A stretch of 64,000 bases of DNA from Pseudomonas sp. H1h (GCF_000633255.1 NZ_AYMJ01000012.1:62001-126000); one strand, 5' to 3'; positions 52,511 to 63,224 are shown, numbered from the stretch's first letter. Numbers and translations: made by a program. The notes: generated by a model not told the origin, from the sequence alone.

Positions 52511-53239
52511 ATGAGTAGCAAAACGCTCGAAGAACGATCCATCAAGCTTTCGGGGATTGTGACCAAGGACTACTGCATTCTCGCTTCCACCTCAGCCACG
52601 TCTCTGCGCAACGGTACGGTCTGGACGAATAAGGATTCAACCGTATCCTCTGTCATCAGCAAAAATCATCAACGATTATCGGATGAACAAAGCCTGATCA
52701 GTATCGTAATGGCTCCAGGCGATAACGAGCTTGGTATTACAACTACCGCAACGGCAATGTTTGAAGTGACTTCTGTGGGCGATCACTATTTATCGACACA
52801 TCGCGTCACCTTCAAGGACTTCACCCACATGCAAGACAATCAATGGAATGCTACGGTGTACGGCACGCCATTGCTTAATGACACGCCAGAATCGTTAATC
52901 GACCCCTATGTCATGCTCAGCGAATATCAGTTTTTCATGGCGGCCAGAGTCAATGACAATGTGAAAGATGAGGGCAGCCAAGAGCGCATCAGCAAAAAAA
53001 CCTACACAAAGTTAGCCAACAATCTTTACATCAATGAAATTGTGACCCCTTATAAGACCTATGCCAACTCCCAGTCTTTCAACAACGACGACATGTTCAG
53101 AACATTGGCGTCAGACGATCTCTACGTTGATGAGTCAGCAGAGTGGTTGGTCAAGGAGAAACTGGTTTACTACTTGCTTACCTTGGGCGGAATCGACTTT
53201 TACGGTAGAGAACTCCGCCTGATAAAAGCTGCGCGATAA
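52511..53239 (+). CDS. Hypothetical protein, AT-rich orphan
   Basis: A 242-residue protein that I do not recognise. It has no signal peptide, no membrane segment and only one cysteine. It is rich in Thr, Ser, Asp and Asn, and the DNA is clearly AT-richer than the neighbours, with codons such as TTA and ATA-type choices that those genes avoid. A ribosome site is present (GAGAGGC, 9 bp before the ATG). Readable segments are GDNELGITTTATAMFEVTSVGDHY and KEKLVYYLLTLGGIDFYGREL, which suggests a folded cytoplasmic protein. It lies alone between acyl-CoA dehydrogenase and a convergent chemoreceptor, where PAO1 has nothing comparable. Probably acquired by transfer. Confidence 0.75.
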   Translation: MSSKTLEERSIKLSGIVTKDYCILASTSATSLRNGTVWTNKDSTVSSVISKNHQRLSDEQSLISIVMAPGDNELGITTTATAMFEVTSVGDHYLSTHRVTFKDFTHMQDNQWNATVYGTPLLNDTPESLIDPYVMLSEYQFFMAARVNDNVKDEGSQERISKKTYTKLANNLYINEIVTPYKTYANSQSFNNDDMFRTLASDDLYVDESAEWLVKEKLVYYLLTLGGIDFYGRELRLIKAAR

Positions 53240-53245
53240 TTCGCC

Positions 53246-53269
53246 CGACGCGCCTCAGCCGGCGCGTCG
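53246..53269. other. Hairpin between the orphan gene and the convergent chemoreceptor
   Basis: A perfect 9-bp stem CGACGCGCC / GGCGCGTCG has a 6-base loop. It is followed rightward by an A run, not a T run, so it is not a canonical terminator for either gene. Confidence 0.5.
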
Positions 53270-53287
53270 AACCGAAAAAAAACGCTA

Positions 53288-55225
53288 TCAATTTAATCGA
53301 AACCCACCCATCTGCCGCGCCAGATCATCCGCCAGTCTCTGCAACATCTGGCAGTCTTCGCGACAAGCCCTGACCTCCCCCGCCGTCGCCCGCGCCAGGT
53401 CGGAAATCCCCTGCACATTACGGTTGATCTCTTCAGTCACCGCCGACTGCTCTTCGGTCGCCGTCGCCACCTGGTGGTTCATGTCGCTGATGCGCTCGAC
53501 CTGCCCGGTAATCGCCGTCAACGACGCGCCGGTACGCTGACTGGATTCAACACCGGTGCCGGTCGCCGCCTGACCGGTACGCATCGATGACACCGCATTC
53601 TCGGCGCCCTGCTTGAGGCTGCCGATCATCTGCTGAATCTCGTCGGTGGACGCTTGGGTCCTGCGCGCCAAGGTGCGCACTTCATCGGCCACCACAGCGA
53701 ACCCGCGCCCCATGTCCCCGGCCCGCGCCGCTTCGATGGCGGCGTTGAGTGCCAGCAGGTTGGTCTGCTCGGACACCCCGCGAATCACCGCCAGCACCGA
53801 GTCGATCGATGCCACCTGATGCGCCAACTCACCGACCGCGCCAGCCGCCACGCCAATCTCATCGGACATGCTTTCGATATGACGGATCGAGCCACCGACC
53901 ACTTCCCGCGCCTGCAGCGCTTCGTCCCGTGCGGTTTGTGAGGCAAGCGCGGCGTTGCCGGCGTTCTGTGCGATCTCCTGCACGGTCAGGCCCATTTCAT
54001 GCACCGCCGTGGCGACCATATCGGTCATTTCCTGCTGACGGCCGGAACGCTCGGCGGTGTTTTCCACCACTCTGGCCACTTGGCCGACAGCGGTGCGCAG
54101 ACGTTCGCTGGTGGTCAGCACCTCACCGATCATCCCGCGCTGGCTGTCGAGGAATCGGTTGAAGCCCCGGGCCAGATCGCCCAGCTCATCGGCGCGGCTG
54201 GAATCTAACCGATGGGTCAAATCTCCACCGCCGCTACCGATTGCTACCAGCGCGGCTGTTACCTGACGAATCGGCCGCACCAAACCTTGCGCCAGCCACA
54301 CCACCAAGGCGAGGCACACCAGCGCCACCGCCAGACCGATGCCGCCACTCATCCACATCGCTTTGCGGGCTTCGGCATAGATCTGCGACTGCGGCACTTC
54401 GGCCACCAGGGTCCAGCCAAGATCGCGCAACGGCAGGCTGAAGACGAGGAAGTCTTCGCCGTCCCTTTGGAAGCTGCTGTTCACGGCAACTTTTTGACCC
54501 AAGACGCTTTGCGCAGCGCTGGCGCCGATCTGCTCGCTCAAGGTGCGCTTGCCGCTGTATTGCGCTTCAGGATGAACCTGGATCAAACCGTCAGAACGCA
54601 CAAGATAGACCTTGCCGCGCTCACCGAAGCTGAAGTTGTGGATCAGCTCCGACAGCTCTTTCATGCTCAGGCCAAGCCCTGCCACGCCGACCACCTTGCC
54701 CGCCTGCTCGACCTTCAGGTCGATGAACAGCGCCAATTCTCCGGTAGCACCGTCGTTGTCGATATTCAGGGTGCGGGGTTGGTTGCTGTCGAGGAAGGAA
54801 TAGAACCAGGCATCGGCCGGCTTGGCGCGGCTGAGGGTGCGGTCCAGGCCTTTTTCGGTGATGTAGTGATTGGACTCGGCGCCGATGATCAATGCGGTGA
54901 AGGCTTTATGTTCGGCGCGGATACCTTCCAGATACTGCGCGAAGGCCGCCGTTTTGCCGCTGTCTTCACCCGAGGCCAGCCAGTCGCGCACCATCGTGTT
55001 GCTGGCGATGTCCTTGGCGGCGGTCAGTGGCTGAACGAGGATGCGTTCGATGTCATTGCGCGTCGCTTCGATGCTCGACGGCAGCGCTTGTTCGACCAGA
55101 TAGCTCTGGGCGAGGCGGTTGACCACCAGGGTATAAATGCCAACCACGATCAGGATGCTGAACAGCAGGGCGGTGCCCATGCTGAGAATCAGCTGCCATT
55201 GAATACTGCGTCGCCACAACTGCAT
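53288..55225 (-). CDS. Methyl-accepting chemotaxis protein with dCache-type sensor
   Basis: A 645-residue chemoreceptor. The first membrane helix is at about residues 10-33 ([20 protein letters not shown]). A periplasmic double-Cache sensor (about 34-295) follows, with [11 protein letters not shown] and [20 protein letters not shown] as ligand-pocket region. Then come a second helix (about 300-322), HAMP, and the signalling domain whose tip is [18 protein letters not shown] followed by [19 protein letters not shown]. It has no C-terminal CheR/CheB pentapeptide. The ATG at 55225 has GGGGGTG upstream; the frame extending to 55297 is less likely. The ligand is unknown. The promoter region carries the palindrome TTGTATACAA at 55276-55285. 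Confidence 0.94.
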   Translation of the reverse strand: MQLWRRSIQWQLILSMGTALLFSILIVVGIYTLVVNRLAQSYLVEQALPSSIEATRNDIERILVQPLTAAKDIASNTMVRDWLASGEDSGKTAAFAQYLEGIRAEHKAFTALIIGAESNHYITEKGLDRTLSRAKPADAWFYSFLDSNQPRTLNIDNDGATGELALFIDLKVEQAGKVVGVAGLGLSMKELSELIHNFSFGERGKVYLVRSDGLIQVHPEAQYSGKRTLSEQIGASAAQSVLGQKVAVNSSFQRDGEDFLVFSLPLRDLGWTLVAEVPQSQIYAEARKAMWMSGGIGLAVALVCLALVVWLAQGLVRPIRQVTAALVAIGSGGGDLTHRLDSSRADELGDLARGFNRFLDSQRGMIGEVLTTSERLRTAVGQVARVVENTAERSGRQQEMTDMVATAVHEMGLTVQEIAQNAGNAALASQTARDEALQAREVVGGSIRHIESMSDEIGVAAGAVGELAHQVASIDSVLAVIRGVSEQTNLLALNAAIEAARAGDMGRGFAVVADEVRTLARRTQASTDEIQQMIGSLKQGAENAVSSMRTGQAATGTGVESSQRTGASLTAITGQVERISDMNHQVATATEEQSAVTEEINRNVQGISDLARATAGEVRACREDCQMLQRLADDLARQMGGFRLN

Positions 55226-55324
55226 GGAGCACCCCCAAAGAATAAGTGGCCGAAACAATGCAACAGCCGTGCCGATTGTATACAACCCAATCGACAATCT
55301 ATTCTTTGGTTGTGCGCAACCCCA

Positions 55325-55627
55325 TCAACCCTGATTGATGGTCTTGGCGATGGTTTCGACCGTGGCGCTGACTTGCTCTTGGTAACGGTCGAGTTCTTCC
55401 TGGTGCTGCTTCTTCATTTCGATCTGCTGCGAGCACAGATTCATGGCTGCCAGCACCAGCAAGCGGTCACCGATCAGCGTCGGGTATTTGCGTTTGGTGT
55501 CGGCCAGTGCGGCCTTGAGCATCAGTGCGGCGTCCAGCAGGGTCTGTTCTTCCCCGGCCGGTGCCTTGATCGAATAGTCCTCCCCGAGAATGGAGATGAC
55601 TTTTACCCCTGCGGTGCCGTGGTTCAT
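55325..55627 (-). CDS. zapA: ZapA-family cell division protein
   Basis: A 100-residue protein of the ZapA family, which binds FtsZ and stabilises the division ring. The N-terminal half has VKVISILGEDYSIKAPAGEEQTLLDAA and the conserved central RLLVLAAMNLCSQ; the C-terminal half is a coiled coil (EMKKQHQEELDRYQEQV). The ATG overlaps the upstream coiled-coil gene by 4 bp (ATGA). In most Pseudomonas the zapA pair sits next to the 6S RNA and ygfA; here a chemoreceptor lies 99 bp downstream and there is no space for 6S RNA. Confidence 0.85.
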   Translation of the reverse strand: MNHGTAGVKVISILGEDYSIKAPAGEEQTLLDAALMLKAALADTKRKYPTLIGDRLLVLAAMNLCSQQIEMKKQHQEELDRYQEQVSATVETIAKTINQG

Positions 55628-55854
55628 GCGCTGACAGGACCTGCGTTGACGCGATCAACCAGTGCCTGGATGCGCGCTGCGGTGGCGCCGTGCTTCTCTT
55701 CCTGTTCCATCAGGCTCAGTTGCAGGCTTTCGTTTTCATCCTTGGCCTGGGCCAGTTCCGTGGACAGGGTCTGGTTGGTTTGCGTGAGGGTCTGGTTCTG
55801 TTGCACCAGGTCGCTGACGAGCTGTTCCAATTGGCTGAGGGATGCTTCCAACAT
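55624..55854 (-). CDS. Small coiled-coil protein, TIGR02449/ZapB-like partner of ZapA
   Basis: A 76-residue protein beginning MLEASLSQLEQLVSDLVQQN, with heptad spacing of Leu over almost the whole length, so a parallel coiled coil is likely. Such a small protein commonly precedes zapA in Pseudomonas and is thought to act with it. GGAAG lies 6 bp before the ATG at 55854. The open frame extends upstream to 56052, but that part is Arg/Lys-rich without helix pattern and I reject it. The stop overlaps the zapA start by 4 bp. Confidence 0.82.
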   Translation of the reverse strand: MLEASLSQLEQLVSDLVQQNQTLTQTNQTLSTELAQAKDENESLQLSLMEQEEKHGATAARIQALVDRVNAGPVSA

Positions 55855-56048
55855 TTTGATCTTCCAGGCGTTTTTCAAAGGGCGCGTACGATAAAGAAAA
55901 GTCACTGCGGATGCCAGGGTTAAACCGGCGCAAGGCCTTGATTTTCCTGGCGGCCGACCGTTCTTGCGAGCTTTAAAGACTGCGATCTGCCGATCTGGTT
56001 CCTGCACTTCGTCGCCCAGGCCCTTATGCGACAAATACGCACACTGCC

Positions 56049-56075
56049 TCAAGACTTTAGTCGTATGACCGATAA
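56049..56075 (+). promoter_or_regulatory. Candidate sigma-28 (FliA) promoter for the 56132 chemoreceptor
   Basis: TCAA at 56049-56052, 15 bases, then ACCGATAA at 56068-56075 matches the flagellar sigma-28 consensus TAAA-N15-GCCGATAA at 3 of 4 and 7 of 8 positions. Transcription would start near 56085, about 46 bases before the ATG. Confidence 0.6.
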
Positions 56076-56131
56076 GTCATCCATACAGCAATCTCAGCCC
56101 GCATGGATGCGGCCCTTTTTGGTATCACGCC

Positions 56132-57757
56132 ATGTCCCTTCGCAATATGAATATCGCCCCCCGGGCGTTCACCGGTTTCGCCCTGATCGGCGGCCTGATG
56201 CTGATCCTCGGCGTGTTCGCCTTGAACCAGATGAGCAAAATCCGCGGCGCTGCCGAGAACATCACCACCAGCAGTGTGCCGAGCATCAAGAACCTCGACG
56301 AGTTCACGCAACTGACCCTGCGCCTACGGGTGCTGTCGTACCGTTTGCTGGTCAACCGTGAAGCGGACGTGCAGCAGAAAACCGTCGAGCTGCTGGAGAT
56401 GCGCAACCAGCAGATCCGCGCCGCCCAAACCGCCTATGAGCCGCTGATCGTCAGCCCGCAGGAGCGCGCCGCGTACGATCAGTACGTGCAGTTGCTCGGC
56501 CAGTACCGCCAGATCGAAGACCGGATGAAAAGCCTGTCGCGCAACAATCAGGTGGACGAGTTGCGCAACCTGCTGAACACCCAGTTGCTCGACAACTCCG
56601 AGGCGATGAACAGCGTGCTCAACCGCCTGATGCAAATCAATGGCCAGCAGATCAGCGAAACCAACCAACAGGCCGCCGAGCAATACTCCTCGGCATTCAA
56701 TCTGGTGGTCACCCTGCTGGTCGTCGCCACTGGCCTGACGTTCCTGTTCGCCTGGCTGCTGACCCTCAGCATCACCAAGCCGATCTCGAAAGCGCTGGAC
56801 GCGGCGGAAACCATTGCCGAAGGCAACCTGACCCAGCCGATCCACGTTGACGGCACCGACGAAGCCGGGCGCCTGCTGGCGGCCATGGCCAAGATGCAAT
56901 CGAAACTGCGCGACACCCTGCAGCGCATCTCCGGCTCCGCCACCCAGCTGGCTTCCGCTGCCGAAGAGCTGAACAGCGTCACCGACGAAAGCGCCCGTGG
57001 CCTGACCCAGCAGAACAACGAAATCGAACAGGCCGCCACCGCCGTCAACGAAATGACCAGTGCCGTGGAAGAAGTCGCACGCAATGCGGTAAGCACTTCG
57101 GAAGCCTCGAAGAACGCCACCACTTCGGCGGGCGACGGCCGTGACCTGGTACAGGAAACCGTCAGCGCCATCGAACGCATGAGCGCCGATGTGCAGAGCA
57201 CTGCAACCCTGATCGGTGATCTGGCGAACGAATCCCGTGACATCGGCAAGGTGCTCGACGTGATTCGTGGCCTGGCCGATCAGACCAACCTGCTGGCCCT
57301 CAACGCAGCTATCGAAGCGGCACGTGCCGGTGAAGCCGGGCGCGGTTTTGCCGTGGTGGCGGACGAAGTCCGTGCCCTGGCACACCGCACCCAGCAGTCG
57401 ACCAGCGAAATCGAGCGGATGATCGGCAGCATCCAGAGCGGCACCGAACACGCCGTGGATTCGATGCGCAACAGCACCGAGCGCGCCGAATCGACGCTGA
57501 ACATCGCCCGTGGCGCCGGTCTGTCGCTGGACACCATCAACACCGCGATCGTTGAAATCAACGAGCGCAACCTGGTGATCGCCAGCGCTGCCGAAGAGCA
57601 GGCACAAGTGGCCCGCGAAGTGGATCGCAACCTGGTGAACATTCGCGACCTGTCGGTGCAGTCGGCCACCGGCGCGAATCAGACCAGTGCGGCGAGCAAC
57701 GAGCTGTCGCGCCTGGCGCTGGACCTGAACAATATGGTTGGGCGCTTCAGCCTTTGA
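56132..57757 (+). CDS. Methyl-accepting chemotaxis protein with four-helix-bundle sensor
   Basis: A 541-residue chemoreceptor. The first membrane helix is at about residues 12-32 ([20 protein letters not shown]). A 150-residue periplasmic four-helix bundle (4HB_MCP type) follows, then a second helix at about 190-212, HAMP (about 213-266) and the signalling domain with tip [18 protein letters not shown] and [19 protein letters not shown]. No CheR/CheB tail is present (ends MVGRFSL). The ligand is unknown. A good sigma-28 promoter sits upstream. It is divergent from the zapA pair. Confidence 0.94.
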   Translation: MSLRNMNIAPRAFTGFALIGGLMLILGVFALNQMSKIRGAAENITTSSVPSIKNLDEFTQLTLRLRVLSYRLLVNREADVQQKTVELLEMRNQQIRAAQTAYEPLIVSPQERAAYDQYVQLLGQYRQIEDRMKSLSRNNQVDELRNLLNTQLLDNSEAMNSVLNRLMQINGQQISETNQQAAEQYSSAFNLVVTLLVVATGLTFLFAWLLTLSITKPISKALDAAETIAEGNLTQPIHVDGTDEAGRLLAAMAKMQSKLRDTLQRISGSATQLASAAEELNSVTDESARGLTQQNNEIEQAATAVNEMTSAVEEVARNAVSTSEASKNATTSAGDGRDLVQETVSAIERMSADVQSTATLIGDLANESRDIGKVLDVIRGLADQTNLLALNAAIEAARAGEAGRGFAVVADEVRALAHRTQQSTSEIERMIGSIQSGTEHAVDSMRNSTERAESTLNIARGAGLSLDTINTAIVEINERNLVIASAAEEQAQVAREVDRNLVNIRDLSVQSATGANQTSAASNELSRLALDLNNMVGRFSL

Positions 57758-57778
57758 TCTAAAAGCAAGATCAAGAGC

Positions 57779-57943
57779 GCCCCCTCTCCCCAACCCTCTC
57801 CCCCTAAAGGGGGCGAGGGGGAAAGGGAGCAGATCTTCGTGCTTTTCAAAACCTGAGTTCGACTCGCTATTTCAGGTCGATGTAACTCGAGAGAGCCACT
57901 CGGTCAGTCCCCTTTCCCTCCGGGAGAGGGCCAGGGTGAGGGC
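57779..57943. repeat. Inverted CCCTCTCCC-type intergenic repeat
   Basis: CCCCTCTCCCCAACCCTCTC at the left and GAGAGGGCCAGGGTGAGGG at the right are inverted copies of a C-rich element common between Pseudomonas genes. The left copy has its own GGGGGA hairpin, and about 100 bp of unique sequence lies between the copies. The 327-bp gap between the chemoreceptor and nhaP2 holds no gene besides this. Confidence 0.75.
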
Positions 57944-58084
57944 AGCGATCTCAAGCCGAACCCAAATCTGCATCCCCCACTGAAAAACCTTTTTGACAGC
58001 ATCACATTTCAACAGGTTAGAATCGCTGGCACGCAGACTGCATGGTCAGTTTGTGCCCGTCTTTACGCTTCTGGAGTACTGCCT

Positions 58085-59827
58085 TTGAATGCGACGACCA
58101 TCAACAGCCTGTTCTTGATCGGCGCGTTGCTGGTAGGTGCGAGCATTCTTGTCAGCTCACTTTCTTCCCGTCTCGGCATCCCCATTCTGGTGATCATTCT
58201 CGCGGTTGGCATGACCGCCGGGGTCGATGGCGGCGGGATCATTTTCGATAACTATCCCACGGCCTACCTGGTCGGCAACCTCGCACTCGCAGTGATCCTG
58301 CTCGACGGTGGCTTGCGCACCCGGGTCTCGAGTTTCCGCGTGGCCTTGTGGCCGGCGCTGTCGCTGGCGACGGTCGGGGTGCTGATCACCACCGGGCTGA
58401 CCGGCATGGCCGCCGCGTGGCTGTTCGACCTGAACCTGATCCAGGGCCTGCTGATCGGCGCTATCGTCGGCTCCACCGACGCCGCTGCAGTGTTCTCGCT
58501 GCTCGGCGGCAAAGGCCTCAACGAACGGGTGACCGCCAGCCTGGAAATCGAGTCCGGCAGCAACGACCCGATGGCGGTGTTCCTCACCGTGACCCTGATC
58601 GACATGCTCGCCAGCGGCCAGACCGGCCTGCACTGGAGCCTGTTGACCCACCTGATCCGCGAGTTCGGCATCGGCGGCGTGATCGGCCTCGGCGGCGGCT
58701 GGCTGATGCTGCAATTGGTCAACCGGATCAACCTTGCCACCGGCCTCTATCCGATTCTGGTGATCGCCGGCGGCCTGGTGGTGTTCGCCCTGACCAACGC
58801 CCTGCACGGCAGCGGCTTCCTCGCCGTTTACCTGTGCGGTCTGGTGATCGGCAACCGTCCGGTGCGCAGCCGTCACGGCATCCTGCACATGCTCGACGGC
58901 ATGGCGTGGCTGGCGCAGATCGGCATGTTCCTTGTGCTGGGGCTGCTGGTCACCCCGCATGACCTGCTGCCGATCGCCCTGCCCGCCCTCGGACTGGCAC
59001 TGTGGATGATTCTGTTCGCCCGGCCGCTGTCGGTGATTGTCGGCCTGCTGCCGTTCAAGGCGTTCCATGGCCGCGAGAAGGCGTTTATTTCCTGGGTCGG
59101 ATTGCGCGGCGCGGTGCCTATCATTCTGGCGGTGTTCCCGCTGATGGCCGGGCTGCCGAATGCGCAGCTGTACTTCAACCTCGCGTTCTTCATCGTGCTG
59201 GTGTCGCTGCTGGTGCAGGGCACGAGCCTGCCATGGGTCGCCAGACTGTTGAAGGTAACGGTGCCGCCAGAGCCGGCGCCGATTTCCCGTTCCGCGCTGG
59301 AAGTGCACATCACCAGTGAGTGGGAACTGTTCGTCTACAAGCTCGGCGCGGAGAAATGGTGCATCGGTTCGCCCTTGCGTGAACTGAAAATGCCCGAAGG
59401 CACGCGCATCGCCGCCCTGTTTCGCGGTCAGCAACTGCTCCATCCGTCGGGTAGTACGGTGCTGGAGGTCGATGATTTGCTGTGTGTTATCGGCCATGAA
59501 CACAACCTGCCGGCCCTCGGCAAACTGTTCAGCCAGGCGCCGCAACGCGGTCTGGATCTGCGCTTCTTCGGCGACTTCGTACTCGAGGGAGACGCCCAGC
59601 TTAAAGCGGTTGCAGCGCTTTACGGGTTGCCTGCCGAGGGCATCGATCCGGACATGACCCTGGGTGCGTTCATTGCCCACAAGGTCGGCGGTGCACCAAT
59701 CGTTGGCGACCAGGTGGAGTGGAACAACACCCACTGGACGGTCGCGGTCATGGACGGGAACAAGATCGGCAAAGTGGGCGTCAGATTCCCCGAAGGAAGT
59801 CGCCCGGGCCCCGGGCTCTTCCTCTAA
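58085..59827 (+). CDS. nhaP2: K+/H+ antiporter of the NhaP2/CvrA type
   Basis: A 580-residue CPA1 exchanger. The membrane domain (about 1-395) has about 12 segments; the ion-site motif is [13 protein letters not shown], with the NDP of this group, and [15 protein letters not shown] follows. A TrkA_C domain (about 405-490) and a CorC/HlyC-like C-terminal domain are appended, as in NhaP2, and may sense nucleotides. It starts with TTG at 58085, with CTGGAG 10 bp upstream; no in-frame ATG is near. It is followed 34 bp later by the MscK gene, as in PAO1 (PA5021-PA5022), which suggests a joint osmotic role. Confidence 0.93.
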   Translation: MNATTINSLFLIGALLVGASILVSSLSSRLGIPILVIILAVGMTAGVDGGGIIFDNYPTAYLVGNLALAVILLDGGLRTRVSSFRVALWPALSLATVGVLITTGLTGMAAAWLFDLNLIQGLLIGAIVGSTDAAAVFSLLGGKGLNERVTASLEIESGSNDPMAVFLTVTLIDMLASGQTGLHWSLLTHLIREFGIGGVIGLGGGWLMLQLVNRINLATGLYPILVIAGGLVVFALTNALHGSGFLAVYLCGLVIGNRPVRSRHGILHMLDGMAWLAQIGMFLVLGLLVTPHDLLPIALPALGLALWMILFARPLSVIVGLLPFKAFHGREKAFISWVGLRGAVPIILAVFPLMAGLPNAQLYFNLAFFIVLVSLLVQGTSLPWVARLLKVTVPPEPAPISRSALEVHITSEWELFVYKLGAEKWCIGSPLRELKMPEGTRIAALFRGQQLLHPSGSTVLEVDDLLCVIGHEHNLPALGKLFSQAPQRGLDLRFFGDFVLEGDAQLKAVAALYGLPAEGIDPDMTLGAFIAHKVGGAPIVGDQVEWNNTHWTVAVMDGNKIGKVGVRFPEGSRPGPGLFL

Positions 59828-59861
59828 ACTGCGTCCACTATCACTTGCTTGACCGGTCTCT

Positions 59862-62800
59862 ATGCCTACCCTGCGCTCCTTCTTTTTCGCGGCCCTGCTG
59901 GGCCTGAGTCTTTCCGTCGGCCCGTTGTACGCCGCCGAACCGCCGTCCAGCGAAGCCGTGCAGGCCAGCCTGGACAAGCTTACCGACAGCAAACTGCCCG
60001 AGGCCGACAAGAAGGCCCTACAAACAGTCCTGCAAAACACGCTGAACCAGCTCAACAACCGGCGTGACTATGAGCAGAAGCTGATCGATCTCAAGCAACA
60101 ACTGGCCACCGCGCCGAAGCAGACTATCGAGAACACGCGTGAGCTGGCGCGACTCAAAGCCACTGCCGTGGTGCCGGTGGCGCAACGCTTTACCAAGGAA
60201 AACATTCAGCAGCTGGAACAGATGCTCACCGAGCGCTCGACCCAGCAAAGCGATCTGCAAAAAGCCCTGGCCGACGCCAACAGCCTGATCATCACGGCCC
60301 AGACTCGCCCGGAACGCGCCCAGGCAGAAATCGCCAGCAGCCAGACGCGCATCCAGCAGATCAACGGCATCCTCAAGACCGGCAAGGACAGCGGCAAAAC
60401 CCTGAGCGGCGAGCAACGCGACCTGCTCAATGCCGAGCTGGCGGCGCTCAATGCGCTGATCCCGTTGCGCCGCCAGGAACTGGCCGGCAACAACCAGTTG
60501 CAGGATCTGGGCAACAGCCAGCATGACCTGCTCTCGGAAAAATCCGATCGCTTGGACCATGAGATCCAGGAACTGCAAACCCTGATCAACCAGAAGCGTT
60601 TGACCCTGTCTCAGGAAACCGTGACGCAGCAGTCGATCGAGGCCCAGAAATCAGGCAGCAGCACCCTGCTTGCCACTGAAAGCGCGGCCAACCTCAAGCT
60701 CTCCGACTACCTGCTCAAAAGCACTGACCGCCTCAACGAGCTGACCCAGCAGAATCTGCAGACCAAGCAGCAACTGGACAGCGTGACCCAAAGCGACTCG
60801 GCCCTCGACGAACAGATCAACGTGCTCAAGGGCAGCCTGCTGCTGTCGAAGATTCTCTATAAGCAGAAACAGGCGCTGCCGCGCCTCAAGGTCGACCGCG
60901 ACCTCGCGGATCAGATCGCCGACATTCGTCTGTATCAATTCGAGATCAACCAACAGCGCGAACAGCTGAGCAATCCAACGACTTACGTCGACAACCTGCT
61001 GTCCACCCAGCCGCCAGAGCAGGTCACGCCACAGCTTCGCAAGAGTCTGCTGGAGCTGGCCAACACCCGTGTCGATCTGCTGGAGCGGCTGAGCCGCGAA
61101 CTGAGCGCGATGCTCAATGAATCGATCACCCTGCAACTGAACCAGAAACAACTGCTGAGCACCGCGCAAAGCCTGCGCGCGACCTTGGACGAGCAGATGT
61201 TCTGGATTCCCAGCAACAAGCCGCTGGACACGGAATGGATTCGCAGCGTCCCAGAGCGGCTCAAGCGCCAGATCGACACGCTGCCGCTGGCGTCGAGCCT
61301 GAGCGAGCTGACCGACGGTCTGACCCAGCGCCCGCTGCTGTTCCTGCCGCTGGCCTTGCTGATCGGCGCCCTGTTGTGGCGGCGCAAGGCGCTATACGCG
61401 CGGTTGAACAAGGTTCACCAGGACATCGGTCACTTCAAGCGTGACAGCCAGTGGCACACGCCGCAGGCGATCCTGATCAACATTCTGCTGGCGATGCCGG
61501 TCGCCCTTGGCCTGGCGCTGTGCGGTCTGGCCTTGCAGATCGACGCCCGCGGGCAGAACGCCAACATGGGCGCAGCACTGCTGCAAATGGGTCAGGCGTG
61601 GCTGGTGTTCTACACCGCCTACCGGATTCTCTCGCCGGGCGGCGTGGCCGAGTTGCACTTCCGCTGGGACAAGCCGCAGGTCGAGTTCCTTCAGGGCTGG
61701 ATCCGGCGCCTCGGGCTGGTGGTGATGGCGCTGGTAACCGTGGTGGCCGTCGCCGAGCTGCAACCGGCGGCGCTGGCCGACGACGTAATCGGCATGCCGG
61801 TGGTACTGACCTGCTACGCCCTGATGGCGTGGCTGCTCAGCCGCCTGCTGATCAGCAGCCCGGCCCACGAAAACACCTCATTGTTCCGCAAGGCTGTCGG
61901 TGTGATGTTCACCCTGCTGCCGATCGCCCTGTTCGTCGCGGTGTGCTTCGGCTACTACTACACCGCGCTGAAACTCAGCGACCGGCTGATCAACACCCTG
62001 TACCTGCTGATGTTCTGGCTGGTGATCGAAGCCACCTTCGTCCGTGGTCTGGCGGTCGCCGCACGCCGTCTGGCCTACCAGCGCGCGCTGGCCAAACGTC
62101 AGGCGGCCAAAGAGGCCGGCGACGGCGAAGCGGTGATCGAAGAGCCGACGCTGGACATCGAAAAGGTCAACGAACAGTCGCTGCGTCTGATCCGTCTGGC
62201 ACTGCTCGGCGGCTTCATCGCCGCGCTGTACTGGGTCTGGGCCGACCTGATTTCGGTGTTCTCGTACCTCGACAACATCACCCTCTACGAATACACCAGC
62301 GGCACCGGCGCCAACATGAGCATGGTGCCGATCAGCATCGGCGACATGCTCGGCGCGCTGATCATCATCGGCATCACCTTCGCCCTGGCGCGCAACCTGC
62401 CGGGTCTGCTCGAAGTGTTCGTGCTGTCGAAACTCAACCTCGCGCAGGGCAGTGCCTACGCGACCACGACGTTGCTGTCGTATGTGATCGCCGGCGTCGG
62501 TTTCGTCTCCACCCTGTCGACCCTCGGCGTGAGCTGGGACAAGTTGCAATGGCTGGTGGCGGCGCTCTCGGTGGGCCTCGGTTTCGGCATGCAGGAGATC
62601 TTCGCGAACTTCATCTCCGGCATCATGATCCTGTTCGAACGCCCGGTGCGGATCGGTGACACCATCACCATCGGCAACCTCTCGGGCACGGTGAGCAAGA
62701 TCCGCATCCGTGCCACGACCATCACCGACTTCGACCGCAAGGACATCATTGTCCCGAACAAGACGTTCATCACCGGGCAACTGATCAACTGGTCGCTGAC

Positions 62801-63215
62801 CGACACGATCACCCGGGTGACGCTGAAACTCGGCGTGGATTACGGCTCCGATCTGGATCTGGTCAAGGAACTGCTGCTCAAGGCTGCCCGGGAAAACCCG
62901 CGTGTTCTCAAAGAGCCCGAGCCGCACGTGTACTTCCTCAACTTCGGCGAAAGCACCCTCGATCATGAGCTGCGCATGCACGTGCGTGACCTCGGCGACC
63001 GCAATCCGGTGATCGACGAAGTGAACCGCTTCATCAACCGCGAGTTCAAGAAGCAGCACATCAACATCTCGTTCCGCCAGATGGAGGTGTACCTGAAGAA
63101 CCTCCACGGTCAGGAATACAAGTTGGTGCCGGTCGAGGACGACAGCAAAACCATCGTTCCGATCAGCGGCGAACAAAAACCGCTGCAAGAACCGCCGCCA
63201 GCCAAACTCGACTAA
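59862..63215 (+). CDS. mscK: Mechanosensitive channel of the MscK (KefA) type
   Basis: A 1117-residue channel. Residues 1-24 are a signal peptide (LRSFFFAALLGLSLSVGPLYA). Next is a long periplasmic coiled-coil region (about 25-480, MscS_porin type, rich in Gln/Leu heptads), then about eight membrane helices (about 485-860). The MscS core follows: GLGFGMQEIFANFISG is the pore-lining and beta-domain start, then RPVRIGDTITIGNLSGTV and DRKDIIVPNKTFITGQLINW. The C-terminal cytoplasmic cage ends near 1090. It releases solutes on hypo-osmotic shock. A large hydrophilic insert (about 748-775) lies in the membrane part. Confidence 0.95.
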   Translation: MPTLRSFFFAALLGLSLSVGPLYAAEPPSSEAVQASLDKLTDSKLPEADKKALQTVLQNTLNQLNNRRDYEQKLIDLKQQLATAPKQTIENTRELARLKATAVVPVAQRFTKENIQQLEQMLTERSTQQSDLQKALADANSLIITAQTRPERAQAEIASSQTRIQQINGILKTGKDSGKTLSGEQRDLLNAELAALNALIPLRRQELAGNNQLQDLGNSQHDLLSEKSDRLDHEIQELQTLINQKRLTLSQETVTQQSIEAQKSGSSTLLATESAANLKLSDYLLKSTDRLNELTQQNLQTKQQLDSVTQSDSALDEQINVLKGSLLLSKILYKQKQALPRLKVDRDLADQIADIRLYQFEINQQREQLSNPTTYVDNLLSTQPPEQVTPQLRKSLLELANTRVDLLERLSRELSAMLNESITLQLNQKQLLSTAQSLRATLDEQMFWIPSNKPLDTEWIRSVPERLKRQIDTLPLASSLSELTDGLTQRPLLFLPLALLIGALLWRRKALYARLNKVHQDIGHFKRDSQWHTPQAILINILLAMPVALGLALCGLALQIDARGQNANMGAALLQMGQAWLVFYTAYRILSPGGVAELHFRWDKPQVEFLQGWIRRLGLVVMALVTVVAVAELQPAALADDVIGMPVVLTCYALMAWLLSRLLISSPAHENTSLFRKAVGVMFTLLPIALFVAVCFGYYYTALKLSDRLINTLYLLMFWLVIEATFVRGLAVAARRLAYQRALAKRQAAKEAGDGEAVIEEPTLDIEKVNEQSLRLIRLALLGGFIAALYWVWADLISVFSYLDNITLYEYTSGTGANMSMVPISIGDMLGALIIIGITFALARNLPGLLEVFVLSKLNLAQGSAYATTTLLSYVIAGVGFVSTLSTLGVSWDKLQWLVAALSVGLGFGMQEIFANFISGIMILFERPVRIGDTITIGNLSGTVSKIRIRATTITDFDRKDIIVPNKTFITGQLINWSLTDTITRVTLKLGVDYGSDLDLVKELLLKAARENPRVLKEPEPHVYFLNFGESTLDHELRMHVRDLGDRNPVIDEVNRFINREFKKQHINISFRQMEVYLKNLHGQEYKLVPVEDDSKTIVPISGEQKPLQEPPPAKLD

Positions 63216-63224
63216 CCGGTCTAA

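Noticed and set aside
53246-53280. Hairpin plus A-run considered as a terminator for the orphan gene
   Set aside because: The run is A on the + strand after the stem and would precede the stem on the other strand, so neither direction has the needed U tract.
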